Source: a bacterium (GTDB lineage Bacteria; Electryoneota; RPQS01). Taken from it: DNA of 9,531 nt. The notes under the pieces were generated by a model. That model searched no databases and was not told where the DNA came from. It worked only from the letters and a program-made list of their open reading frames with translations. Both the position numbers and the translations under genes were made by a program. The stretch is taken from NCBI GenBank assembly GCA_028711875.1, contig JAQTRJ010000057.1, forward strand, positions 1 through 9,531. The letters run 5' to 3'. Below, one piece after another: positions 1 through 6,907 of the stretch (positions are counted from its first letter, which is position 1; each line of letters starts with the position of its first letter).

Positions 1-299
1 TTGCCCGCACGATTGTTCACGATCCGCCGGTGTTGATCTTCGACGAACCGACGACCGGGCTGGATATTCTGGCGACCGCTCAGATTAGCCGCTTCATTCA
101 AGACTCCCGTGCGCGCCGCCGTTGCGTGATTCTGTCCACTCATATCATGCGGGAAGCGGAGCGGTTGTGTGATCGCCTCGTGATTCTGCACCGCGGCCGC
201 GTCCGTGCTGAAGGGACACTTGCGGAGCTGCGCGAGCAGACTGGAAAAGACGATCTGGAAGATGTGTTTCTGAAGGTCATCGGCATTTCGCCGTCGTGA
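1..299 (+). CDS. ABC transporter ATP-binding protein, C-terminal part (5' truncated)
   Basis: This is the last third of an ABC ATPase; reading frame 3 is open from the window edge to the TGA at 297-299. The visible part begins just before the Walker B motif (VLIFDEP), followed by the D-loop (TGLD) and the H-loop histidine in LSTHIM, then an ERLCDRLVILHRGRV segment typical of exporters of the NatA/CcmA type. The Walker A and signature motifs lie outside the window. In this family the ATPase energises export through a separate ABC-2 type membrane permease. No permease follows, since the next gene is a response regulator, so the partner is probably upstream or elsewhere. The substrate cannot be told. 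The ATPase assignment is firm; the NatA-like subfamily is inferred from the C-terminal style only. Confidence 0.9.
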   Translation, partial: ARTIVHDPPVLIFDEPTTGLDILATAQISRFIQDSRARRRCVILSTHIMREAERLCDRLVILHRGRVRAEGTLAELREQTGKDDLEDVFLKVIGISPS

Positions 300-390
300 T
301 TCCGCAACGCGTCGTGGCCCTGGATTTGCCGCGTTCATCGCTGCAGGCGGTTCTCCGTTTCCAAGCGAGTTTAACCACACGGCACGAGAC

Positions 391-1617
391 GTGACGCACG
401 AGGCACTATTCGATCTGCTGATTATCGAGGACGACACGGCAGTCCTGCATCTTCTTCACGAGACGTTCTCGGAACAGGGATGGACGGTGCGCCTTGCGGA
501 AGATATTGCTCAGGCGCGAATCGAGATGACGCGTTCCATGTTTCGAGTCGTGTTGTCCGACTACAACCTGCCCGACGGCTTCGGAGTGGATTTCCTGGCG
601 GAAATGCGGGGGACTCATCGGCGAACGGTTCCCATCTTGATGACGGGTCTGGCGGATTTGAACGTGGCTGTTGACGCGATCAACCGTGGGAATATCTTCC
701 GTTTCGTTGCCAAACCCCTGGACATTGCCGCTCTGATTACGGCCGTTCATCTGGCGATTGAGCAGTTCGAATCGCTGGTCAAACAAGATTCGCTGACCCA
801 CGATATTCTGGCGCATAATCGCCGTCTTCAGTCGGCAGCGGTCGAGACCGAAACGCTCCTCCGAAATGCGCACGACCGGATTCGCAGCGAAGAGCAGACC
901 GTCGAACAGCAGAAGGCGCATATCGAGTCGTTGTCGTCGGAACTGCAGAGCGCATACTTGGACATGGTCACTTCGCTCATGACGGCTATCGAGGCGAAGG
1001 ATCCCTATACCAAGGGCCATGGCGAGCGAGTGTCCCGTTACTGCACCATGATGGAGGACGTTCTCGGACTTCCGGATGCGGATCGCAGTGATCTTCGATT
1101 CGCCAGTGTACTTCACGACTTGGGGAAAATTGGCATCCCTGACAATATTCTGCGGAAGCCGGGGCCGCTAACTCCAGAAGAGCATCGGGTGATGTCCACC
1201 CATGTCGCTTTCACAGATCATATCCTGAAGCCGCTCCCGTTTCTCGGCAAGGTCAGAAGGATCATTCGCGAACACCATGAGAAGTTCGATGGAAGCGGGT
1301 ATCCCGAAGGGCTTCAGAAAACGCAGATCAGCTTGGCGGGGAGAATTCTGAGCGTGGCTGACGCCTTTGATGCGATGCGATCCCATCGCGCCTACCGCAA
1401 AGCGCTGGACCTGCCACGAGCCATTCGTGAGTTAAAGGCTGGCTCGGGTACCCAGTTCTGTCCGCTCTGTGTGGGTGCTCTGGTGTTGTCGCTTGAAAAT
1501 CAAGCAGAAGCCGAGCAGGGACTTCCCCAGATTTCCTCACAGATTCCTCAGACAGAGGAGTTGATTGCCCTGAGGCTGGCATCTGATCCTATCCCTACGA
1601 ACTCGTTATTTGGTTGA
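391..1617 (+). CDS. Response regulator with HD-GYP domain (probable c-di-GMP phosphodiesterase)
   Basis: This 408-residue cytoplasmic signalling protein has a receiver domain, a helical linker and an HD-GYP output domain. The receiver (about 8-125) has the acidic pair E13/D14, the phosphoacceptor D57 (SDYNLPDG), T85 and K108 (KPL). Residues about 125-190 are Q/E/L-rich and probably form a coiled coil. The HD-GYP domain (about 190-370) carries E201, H210, H242-D243 (LHDLGK), H271, H295-H296, G303-Y304-P305 and D324. These match conserved metal-site positions of the family, which hydrolyses cyclic di-GMP, so the enzyme is probably active. One deviation is seen: the usual GTQFDP motif reads GTQFCP (C357). 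A Q/E-rich tail of about 40 residues follows. The start is GTG at 391, because the frame upstream has no ATG, GTG or TTG back to base 301; its ribosome binding site is weak. No sensor kinase is visible, so the input signal is unknown. It lies upstream of the secretion genes but is separated from them by a terminator-bearing leader. Confidence 0.93.
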   Translation: MTHEALFDLLIIEDDTAVLHLLHETFSEQGWTVRLAEDIAQARIEMTRSMFRVVLSDYNLPDGFGVDFLAEMRGTHRRTVPILMTGLADLNVAVDAINRGNIFRFVAKPLDIAALITAVHLAIEQFESLVKQDSLTHDILAHNRRLQSAAVETETLLRNAHDRIRSEEQTVEQQKAHIESLSSELQSAYLDMVTSLMTAIEAKDPYTKGHGERVSRYCTMMEDVLGLPDADRSDLRFASVLHDLGKIGIPDNILRKPGPLTPEEHRVMSTHVAFTDHILKPLPFLGKVRRIIREHHEKFDGSGYPEGLQKTQISLAGRILSVADAFDAMRSHRAYRKALDLPRAIRELKAGSGTQFCPLCVGALVLSLENQAEAEQGLPQISSQIPQTEELIALRLASDPIPTNSLFG

Positions 1618-1649
1618 TAATACAACATCTTACACGACATATTCGGCAA

Positions 1650-1674
1650 CGTTCTTATCCGCAGGATAACAACG
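1650..1674. promoter_or_regulatory. Interrupted palindrome just upstream of the -35 box (possible operator)
   Basis: The arms at 1650-1660 and 1664-1674 are complementary over 11 positions with a single C/C mismatch. The core is TTATCC-GCA-GGATAA. It ends 7 bases before the TTGACA box at 1682. No T-run follows, so it is a poor intrinsic terminator for the upstream gene. Its placement fits a binding site for a dimeric regulator of the downstream promoter. The symmetry is seen directly; the operator role is inference, and a random palindrome of this size cannot be excluded. Confidence 0.4.
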
Positions 1675-1681
1675 AACAAAC

Positions 1682-1710
1682 TTGACAACGGTTCTAATAA
1701 TTGTTAAATT
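1682..1710 (+). promoter_or_regulatory. Probable sigma70-type promoter of the leader and porU operon
   Basis: A perfect TTGACA -35 hexamer lies at 1682-1687. A weaker -10 follows: TTAAAT at 1704-1709 with a 16-base spacer, or TAAATT at 1705-1710 with a 17-base spacer; each matches TATAAT at four of six positions. The surrounding bases are the most AT-rich of the intergenic region. Transcription would start near 1716, giving an untranslated leader of roughly 215 nt. No better promoter is visible between the terminator and the porU start codon, where only about 27 bases are left. Confidence 0.5.
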
Positions 1711-1715
1711 ATGGC

Positions 1716-1891
1716 GTTAAACTTCATCTTGATTGCAAAGCAGGAGATGCATGCCCGTTAGGTAGAGGATTTCGATTTCGGCGATTTCGTAGCTTCGAAC
1801 TTTTTGATATCTCCTCAAACTCCGGGCATGATCCATCATCCGCATCGCACAGTCTTTTTCGACCGAGTGCATCCATCGGATGTATTCGGTC
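1716..1891 (+). ncRNA. Structured 5' leader with pseudoknot potential (candidate cis-regulatory RNA)
   Basis: Two adjacent segments, A (1742-1749, AGGAGATG) and B (1750-1757, CATGCCCG), each have a complement downstream in the same order. A' is 1808-1815 (7 Watson-Crick pairs plus one G-U) and B' is 1823-1830 (8 perfect pairs). A-B-A'-B' is the order of an H-type pseudoknot, or of two mutually exclusive stems. The enclosed loop holds three copies of GATTTCG (1768-1774, 1774-1780, 1783-1789). Bases 1746-1752, which span the A/B junction, can also pair with 1867-1873 in the 5' arm of the following terminator, which would act as an antiterminator. Bases 1837-1842 can likewise pair with 1877-1882 in its 3' arm. 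No known riboswitch class was recognised. The start position follows from the predicted promoter and is approximate. The pairings are seen; the switch role is inference. Confidence 0.45.
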
Positions 1892-1904
1892 ATTTTTGTG
1901 TTTT
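1861..1904 (+). terminator. Intrinsic terminator inside the porU leader (possible attenuator)
   Basis: The hairpin arms 1861-1874 and 1878-1891 form 14 uninterrupted pairs (two of them G-U) around a 3-base ATC loop. They are followed by a T-rich tract at 1893-1904 (TTTTTGTGTTTT). This is a strong Rho-independent terminator. It lies 244 bases beyond the HD-GYP stop codon and only 27 bases before the porU start codon. No promoter is visible between it and porU, so it probably attenuates transcription begun at the 1682 promoter as well as stopping read-through from upstream. Confidence 0.85.
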
Positions 1905-1918
1905 GCGGGGGTGCTATT

Positions 1919-1923
1919 GGAAG
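1919..1923 (+). promoter_or_regulatory. Ribosome binding site fixing the porU start
   Basis: GGAAG sits 8 bases before the ATG at 1932, and that ATG opens directly into a signal peptide. The frame is open further upstream to a TTG at 1701, but that extension would lie inside the promoter and leader, so 1932 is preferred. Confidence 0.65.
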
Positions 1924-1931
1924 ACCATCAC

Positions 1932-4900
1932 ATGAGACTGGCTTTCATCACCTTGATCATTCTGCTTGTGGCAGCGTCTGCCGTCCCGGCAGAGGTTCGC
2001 GTCCTGCGTTCAGATTTGGACGAGTGCGCGTGGAGCTACTCACCGGGCGAACCGGTCTGGCAGATGGAGGATACCGTGAATCCGGCGGGGATTCTACTGG
2101 GATGGAACGATGCGGGCTATCGGATTTCGGAGGACTTTATCCAGCCTACTCGAGTCTTCTATGTAGTTATTCCCCCTGGTACTACGCCGCAACTTGCCGT
2201 GGGATCAGTGCAAGCGCGTGCTCTTGCAGGTGGATTGCCCGGTCGTCCGCCAAATATCCAATTTACGGACAAATCAGCCAGTTCATCTTGGGCAACACTT
2301 GAGGTCGAGGACTGGAAGGGCTTTCGCCTGGCCAGGATTGATCTTTCCCTGCAAACTGGCAACGCTCGACGATCTCAAATAATAGAACAAATTGAGCTTA
2401 CTCTTCGTTTTCAGGGAACACCTGAACGCCCATCCGCTGTTTCGCGCGAAGGGTTGGCGCTGAGTTCAATCGCCATCAATGGAGCGATCGCCACCACATG
2501 GTGGAGGGAGACAAGGCAGCCTTCGGTTTTGGATGAGGCATTCGCCTGGCCTGAGTTCCCACTGTATCGCCTAATTGTAAGCGAGATCGGGATATATCAG
2601 ATAACTGGTTCCTCACTCTCCGGAGCCGGACTAATCGGTCAGCCCGTTTCCAAGATTAGGCTTTTCGGGAATGGGGGAGGCTTGTTGCCTTCATCGCCGG
2701 ACACCCCTGTAGCGGAATCACTTCAGGAAAACGCCATTCTGGTTGAGGATGCCGATCAGGACGGGATTTTCGATGCCGAAGATCGTGTTATCTTCTTCGG
2801 AAAAGGTCTGAAAGGCGCAGACTATTGTGACGGGACGTATCTAAACGCGTTGGCACACCACAGTCCGTTTTCCACGGAAAACTGCTATTTTGTGGGTGTG
2901 GATGTTGCCGGTAGTGACGGTCTGCGCATGTCGCCGATGGGAGAAACTGGATCGGCCATTTCCGTCACGAACACGATTGCCTACGAGTACTTGGACCATG
3001 ATGCGTTTATTCGCGCGCCCGGCTCATACCGCGATTCGGGTCTGACTTGGTACATGGCATCCTTCGGGGGCGGACAGGAGCGAACGTATACGCTGAATCT
3101 TGCCGGAGCCACTGGGGGAGCGGGAACGCTGATCTTGGATCTGGATTCCGACGGCTATGTGGGATCGCTGTTCAACGTCTATGTGGGGAATACTCTGGTT
3201 GACAGCACGCATTTCACCACGATTCCCTACAGTGTGGCGATTCCAACGGGAGTCCTGTCGTCGGGCAACAATGCCGTGAGGCTGCAAAATCTTTCGTCGG
3301 CGAATATTTATGTGAATTATCTCCAGATCGAATATTCGCGCGATCTGATAGTGCGTAACGGGACACTGGAGTTCTTTGCCCCGAGAAATCAGACCGGGCT
3401 TTTTCAATATGCATTGAACGGCCTGTCGTCGAATGCGGTTCTTCTGGACGTCACGAATCCACTGCAGCCGCGCGCTGCGTTCGGAGATTCGTTCACGGAT
3501 AGCTCGTTCGCCGACTCCACACGGAGCTATTTCGCCGCAGCGCGCGAGCAATTCCGAACTCCGGTTTTCCGCGGACTAGTCAGCCGACCGGCCTTGGATT
3601 ATGACCGTCTCCGCAGTCCAGACAACGGCGCGGGGATTATCCTGCTGACCTACGACGAGTGGTACGACGCTCTCGATTCCTTGAAGTGGTTTCACGAAAC
3701 CTATCGGGAAGAGGCTCTGTCTGCCGTCCGGGTTCGTTTGGGAGACGTGTACGATGAATTTGGATGGGGCGTTCGCGATCCGGTGGCGATCCGCAATTTC
3801 CTGAAGTATGCCTATGAGAACTGGCACGGGACTAATGGCACGGATACCCTGAAATATGTGCTGTTCGTCGGTGACGGTGACTATGATTACCGGAATATTG
3901 AATCCAGCAGCGATGCGAATTGGTTTCCCCCATGGGAAAATGGAGAAGATTGCACGGATGACTTCTACGTCCTGTTCAGTAATGCCTCACGCTTGCCGTG
4001 GCTGCTGACGGGACGATGGCCGGCACAGAATCGGGCGGAGGTCGAGGCGACGGTATCTAAGACCATCGCCTACGCGATGCGGCCGCTCTATGGGCCATGG
4101 AAAAATACGGCCACCTTCGCCGCCGATGACGAATACAAGCAGCGATGCTGGACATATGGAGGTGAAATCGAGCATACGCAACAATCGGAAGATCTCATCA
4201 ATCTGGTTCTGCCCGAGTATTTCACATTCAATAAGCTGTACGAGATTTTCTATCCGATGCGGAATACCTCGACTGGTCCCACCAAGCCGGACGCAACCCG
4301 GGATCTGCTTGAATTCATCAATCGCGGGACGCTGATCGTCAACTATGCGGGGCACGGCAGCGAACGCATCTGGACGGATGAACAACTGTTTGATCGCGAC
4401 CGCGATAAAAACCTGTTGGACAATTACCGGAAGTGGCCGATGTTTCTCGCCGCCACCTGTTCGTGGGGAGCGTTCGATAAACCGTTAACGCGCTGTTTTC
4501 CCGAGGAACTGTTGGCGGATCCGCAGGACGGCGCAGTGGCGTCGGTGGCGGCTACACGCTTCACCTACGTCGGACCGAACAATACCTTCACCAACGCGTT
4601 TTACGGCGCGTTATTCGAGCAGGGAATCGCGCTGCGCAAGAGCTTCGGCCAGGCATTGCTGGTCGGGAAGGCGACGGGAGCGAGCGCCTCCAATCTATAT
4701 CATATTTTCGGCGATCCCGTGTTGCGTCTGGCCACACCCGAGTATTATGCGCGGATCACGGCCGCCGACGACTCCTTGCGGGCGTTGTCGCTATTCCATG
4801 TAAGTGGAGAAGTATCCCCCACGCAGGATGGACCGGCGTGGTCGGATTTCGAAGGAGTGGTGGAAGTCAGAGTCTTCGATACGCAAGATTCGCTGGCCTA

Positions 4901-5819
4901 CTATTGGTGCGAAGACAACAGTCTTACTCCGTATTACATCGGATTGCCCGGCAACGCGATTTTCCGCGGTACAGCTACGGTTCATGAAGGACGGTTCGAT
5001 GCCACTTTCCGCGTTCCCCGCGATGTGCGCTATGGCGGCAACAACGCCAAGATCAGTCTCTATTTCTTCGGTGAGAGCGCGAGCGAAGCGGATTCGGCTG
5101 ACGGTATCGGGATCCGGGAGCATATTCCGATTGCCTTACAGCCTTCCGCTGAAACCGACAGCATCCCACCGCAGATCTCAATTTGGATGGAGACTCCGTC
5201 GTTCCGCCCAGGGGATGTGGTCAGCCCGACACCGCGTCTTCAGGTCGCGATCAGTGATTCGTCCGGGGTGAATCTGTCGGGAGAAGTCGGTCACAAGATT
5301 GCCGTGCGGATTGACGACGCTGCCGCCGAGGACCTGACTCCGTTCTTCAATTACGATCGCGACAGCCATATGTCCGGCAGCCTCAGCAAAGTGATCGGCC
5401 CGCTGGCGGAAGGAGAACATCGCCTGACGATTGAAGCCTGGGATTCCTTCAACAACCTGAATCAGGCGGCGTTGACGTTCACGGTGGGTCGAAGCGACGA
5501 AGCGGGTTATGCGATCCGGGATGTTTATACGTGGCCGAATCCCATGCGGGACGTCACCTATTTCACCTATTACCTTACCCAAACCGATACCCGCCATGTC
5601 GGCGTTCGAGTGTATACGCTGTCGGGAAAACTGGTCTACGAAATGAATGGCTTGGGGACGACCGGGCCGGCCTTTAATAGCAATGCGGATTGCCCGTGGG
5701 ACGGCCGGGATCGTGAAGGACATTTGCTGGCGAACGGTGTTTATTTCTACAAGATCAAAGCCGAGCATGCCGACGGTCACACGGCGGAGAGTACCGGCAA
5801 GCTCGTGATACTGCGATGA
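1932..5819 (+). CDS. porU: PorU-like type IX secretion sortase / gingipain-family (C25) cysteine peptidase
   Basis: This is a 1295-residue exported protein. Residues 1-20 are a signal peptide (MRL, hydrophobic core, VPA before the likely cleavage site). Residues about 21-560 are beta-rich; they include an acidic, probably calcium-binding DADQDG segment (273-278) and a jelly-roll-like region. The caspase-like C25 domain spans about 565-933. It has the catalytic histidine H808 in NYAGHGSE and the nucleophile C843 in ATCSWG, 35 residues apart as expected for gingipains, and closes with the FGDPVLRL motif. An Ig-like region follows. Residues about 1198-1295 form a FlgD/T9SS type A-like C-terminal domain, from WPNP to NGVYFYKI and a final KLVILR. 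In Bacteroidota, PorU is the surface sortase that removes C-terminal signals from T9SS cargo and attaches them to lipopolysaccharide; it carries a C-terminal domain of its own. The PorV-like gene 35 bases downstream supports PorU. The alternative is a secreted C25 protease that is cargo rather than sortase. Confidence 0.82.
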   Translation: MRLAFITLIILLVAASAVPAEVRVLRSDLDECAWSYSPGEPVWQMEDTVNPAGILLGWNDAGYRISEDFIQPTRVFYVVIPPGTTPQLAVGSVQARALAGGLPGRPPNIQFTDKSASSSWATLEVEDWKGFRLARIDLSLQTGNARRSQIIEQIELTLRFQGTPERPSAVSREGLALSSIAINGAIATTWWRETRQPSVLDEAFAWPEFPLYRLIVSEIGIYQITGSSLSGAGLIGQPVSKIRLFGNGGGLLPSSPDTPVAESLQENAILVEDADQDGIFDAEDRVIFFGKGLKGADYCDGTYLNALAHHSPFSTENCYFVGVDVAGSDGLRMSPMGETGSAISVTNTIAYEYLDHDAFIRAPGSYRDSGLTWYMASFGGGQERTYTLNLAGATGGAGTLILDLDSDGYVGSLFNVYVGNTLVDSTHFTTIPYSVAIPTGVLSSGNNAVRLQNLSSANIYVNYLQIEYSRDLIVRNGTLEFFAPRNQTGLFQYALNGLSSNAVLLDVTNPLQPRAAFGDSFTDSSFADSTRSYFAAAREQFRTPVFRGLVSRPALDYDRLRSPDNGAGIILLTYDEWYDALDSLKWFHETYREEALSAVRVRLGDVYDEFGWGVRDPVAIRNFLKYAYENWHGTNGTDTLKYVLFVGDGDYDYRNIESSSDANWFPPWENGEDCTDDFYVLFSNASRLPWLLTGRWPAQNRAEVEATVSKTIAYAMRPLYGPWKNTATFAADDEYKQRCWTYGGEIEHTQQSEDLINLVLPEYFTFNKLYEIFYPMRNTSTGPTKPDATRDLLEFINRGTLIVNYAGHGSERIWTDEQLFDRDRDKNLLDNYRKWPMFLAATCSWGAFDKPLTRCFPEELLADPQDGAVASVAATRFTYVGPNNTFTNAFYGALFEQGIALRKSFGQALLVGKATGASASNLYHIFGDPVLRLATPEYYARITAADDSLRALSLFHVSGEVSPTQDGPAWSDFEGVVEVRVFDTQDSLAYYWCEDNSLTPYYIGLPGNAIFRGTATVHEGRFDATFRVPRDVRYGGNNAKISLYFFGESASEADSADGIGIREHIPIALQPSAETDSIPPQISIWMETPSFRPGDVVSPTPRLQVAISDSSGVNLSGEVGHKIAVRIDDAAAEDLTPFFNYDRDSHMSGSLSKVIGPLAEGEHRLTIEAWDSFNNLNQAALTFTVGRSDEAGYAIRDVYTWPNPMRDVTYFTYYLTQTDTRHVGVRVYTLSGKLVYEMNGLGTTGPAFNSNADCPWDGRDREGHLLANGVYFYKIKAEHADGHTAESTGKLVILR

Positions 5820-5845
5820 GTTTGTTCACAAGACATATCTTCACT

Positions 5846-5850
5846 GGAGG
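5846..5850 (+). promoter_or_regulatory. Strong Shine-Dalgarno site deciding the porV start
   Basis: GGAGG lies 4 bases before the ATG at 5855. It favours that codon over an in-frame ATG at 5816 that overlaps the porU stop (ATGA) but has no such site and would put 13 polar residues ahead of the signal peptide. Confidence 0.8.
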
Positions 5851-5854
5851 AAAC

Positions 5855-6901
5855 ATGAAGCGAGCGGTGACAGGCCTGCTGATACTCGGTGCAGTGTTCT
5901 GTGCGTCCGTTGTGCAGGCCGCCAGCGTCAGTCAGGCAACGCTCATTTTCTTGAAGATCGCTCCCGGTGCGCGCCCCGCCGGTATGGGCGAGGCATTCGT
6001 TGCGATCTCCGACGATGCGAGTGCCACGTGGTGGAATCCCGCGGGATTGGGATTCCAGCACGGCCAGGAGTTCACGATGATGTACGTCCGGTGGCTGCCG
6101 CAGTTCAATCTGTCGGACTTGTATTATGCCTATATGAGCGCCACCTATGAAGTCCCGGAATGGGGAACTTTCGGCGGCAACATCATCTTCCTGAATCTGG
6201 GTGAAACCCAGCGAACGGACGAACAAGCGCGCAATCTGGGCACGTTTTCTTCCTACGAAATCGCGGTCACGGGGACCTACGGCGCGCTCGTAAATCGCCA
6301 GCTCGCGATGGGTGTCGGCCTGAAACTGGCCTACAGCCATCTTTCCGAACAGGGCGCGGGCGAAGAAAAGGGCAGCGGTACGGCCACCGCCGTCGCGGCG
6401 GACGTTGGCCTGCTCTACAAGGCTCCTTTTTTCCGCGGGCTGTCGTTGGGTGCCAACCTGTCGAACATGGGTCCCAAGGTGGCCTATATTGACCGGGCGC
6501 AGGCCGATCCGCTTCCGACCAATTTGAAAATGGGCTTTGCCTACAAGATCATAGATCAGGAATACAATCAGCTCACCATCGCGTCTGATTTGAATAAAGA
6601 GCTGGTTAAGCGCGATGATCAGGGGCGTTCTGACGAGTTTTTTGAAGCCATGTTCACGTCGTGGGGTGACGGTGATTTGGCCAAGTCTATCATCTGGAAC
6701 ATTGGCATGGAATACTGGTACTCCACGCTGGTCGGTCTGCGCGCGGGGTATTGGAATGATCATCTCGGCAAGGTCTTTCCCTACACGTTCGGCGTGTCCC
6801 TCAAGTACAGCAGCTACCGTTTCGACTTCAGCTACTTGACGGCGGGAACGAATCACCCCTTGACCGATACGATGCGCTATTCACTCTCCGTGGACCTGTA
6901 A
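5855..6901 (+). CDS. porV: PorV/PorQ-family outer-membrane protein
   Basis: This is a 348-residue predicted outer-membrane beta-barrel. Residues 1-22 are a signal peptide (MKRAV, hydrophobic stretch, VQA before the cleavage site). The mature start carries the family hallmark: PGARPAGMGEAFVAISDD at about 37-54, then ATWWNPAGL. The rest alternates polar and aromatic or hydrophobic residues, with many Tyr and Gly, as barrel strands do; the protein ends YSLSVDL. In Bacteroidota, PorV receives T9SS cargo from the translocon and brings it to PorU, so co-location with the C25 gene is strong support. The length is somewhat below that of the P. gingivalis protein. Related barrels such as PorQ share the same N-terminal motif, so the exact paralogue is less certain than the family. 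The gene lies 35 bases after the preceding stop and 6 bases before the next start, which indicates one operon. Confidence 0.83.
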   Translation: MKRAVTGLLILGAVFCASVVQAASVSQATLIFLKIAPGARPAGMGEAFVAISDDASATWWNPAGLGFQHGQEFTMMYVRWLPQFNLSDLYYAYMSATYEVPEWGTFGGNIIFLNLGETQRTDEQARNLGTFSSYEIAVTGTYGALVNRQLAMGVGLKLAYSHLSEQGAGEEKGSGTATAVAADVGLLYKAPFFRGLSLGANLSNMGPKVAYIDRAQADPLPTNLKMGFAYKIIDQEYNQLTIASDLNKELVKRDDQGRSDEFFEAMFTSWGDGDLAKSIIWNIGMEYWYSTLVGLRAGYWNDHLGKVFPYTFGVSLKYSSYRFDFSYLTAGTNHPLTDTMRYSLSVDL

Positions 6902-6907
6902 CGATTC

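Noticed and set aside
300..390. Possible promoter or terminator between the ABC ATPase and the HD-GYP gene
   Set aside because: No convincing -35/-10 pair or hairpin with T-run was found in these 91 bases.
1711..1761. Short leader-peptide frame of 16 codons from ATG 1711 to TAG 1759-1761, which covers both pseudoknot 5' segments
   Set aside because: It has no ribosome binding site, and its start lies a few bases before the predicted transcription start. It would matter only if transcription begins further upstream.
1735..1765. Resemblance to a cyclic di-GMP-I (GEMM) riboswitch: GCAAAGC at 1735-1741 and GGTAG at 1761-1765
   Set aside because: The 5' half of the GEMM fold and its tetraloop-capped arm are missing, and the intervening bases do not form the required stem. 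The short matches are not enough.
1701..1931. In-frame upstream extension of the porU gene from a TTG at 1701 (77 extra residues)
   Set aside because: It would start inside the promoter, cross the terminator, and bury the signal peptide that begins at 1932, which has its own GGAAG site.
5178..5780. Minus-strand open frame of 200 codons antisense to the porU 3' end
   Set aside because: It has no recognisable motif and lies opposite the well-supported Ig-like and C-terminal domains of the C25 protein.
5816..5854. Alternative porV start at the ATGA overlap with the porU stop
   Set aside because: The strong GGAGG site and the signal peptide both point to ATG 5855.
5777..6856. Long minus-strand open frame (359 codons) antisense to the porV gene
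   Set aside because: It is a shadow of codon bias in the porV frame. Its translation shows no recognisable domain, whereas the plus strand encodes a clear signal peptide and PorV motif.
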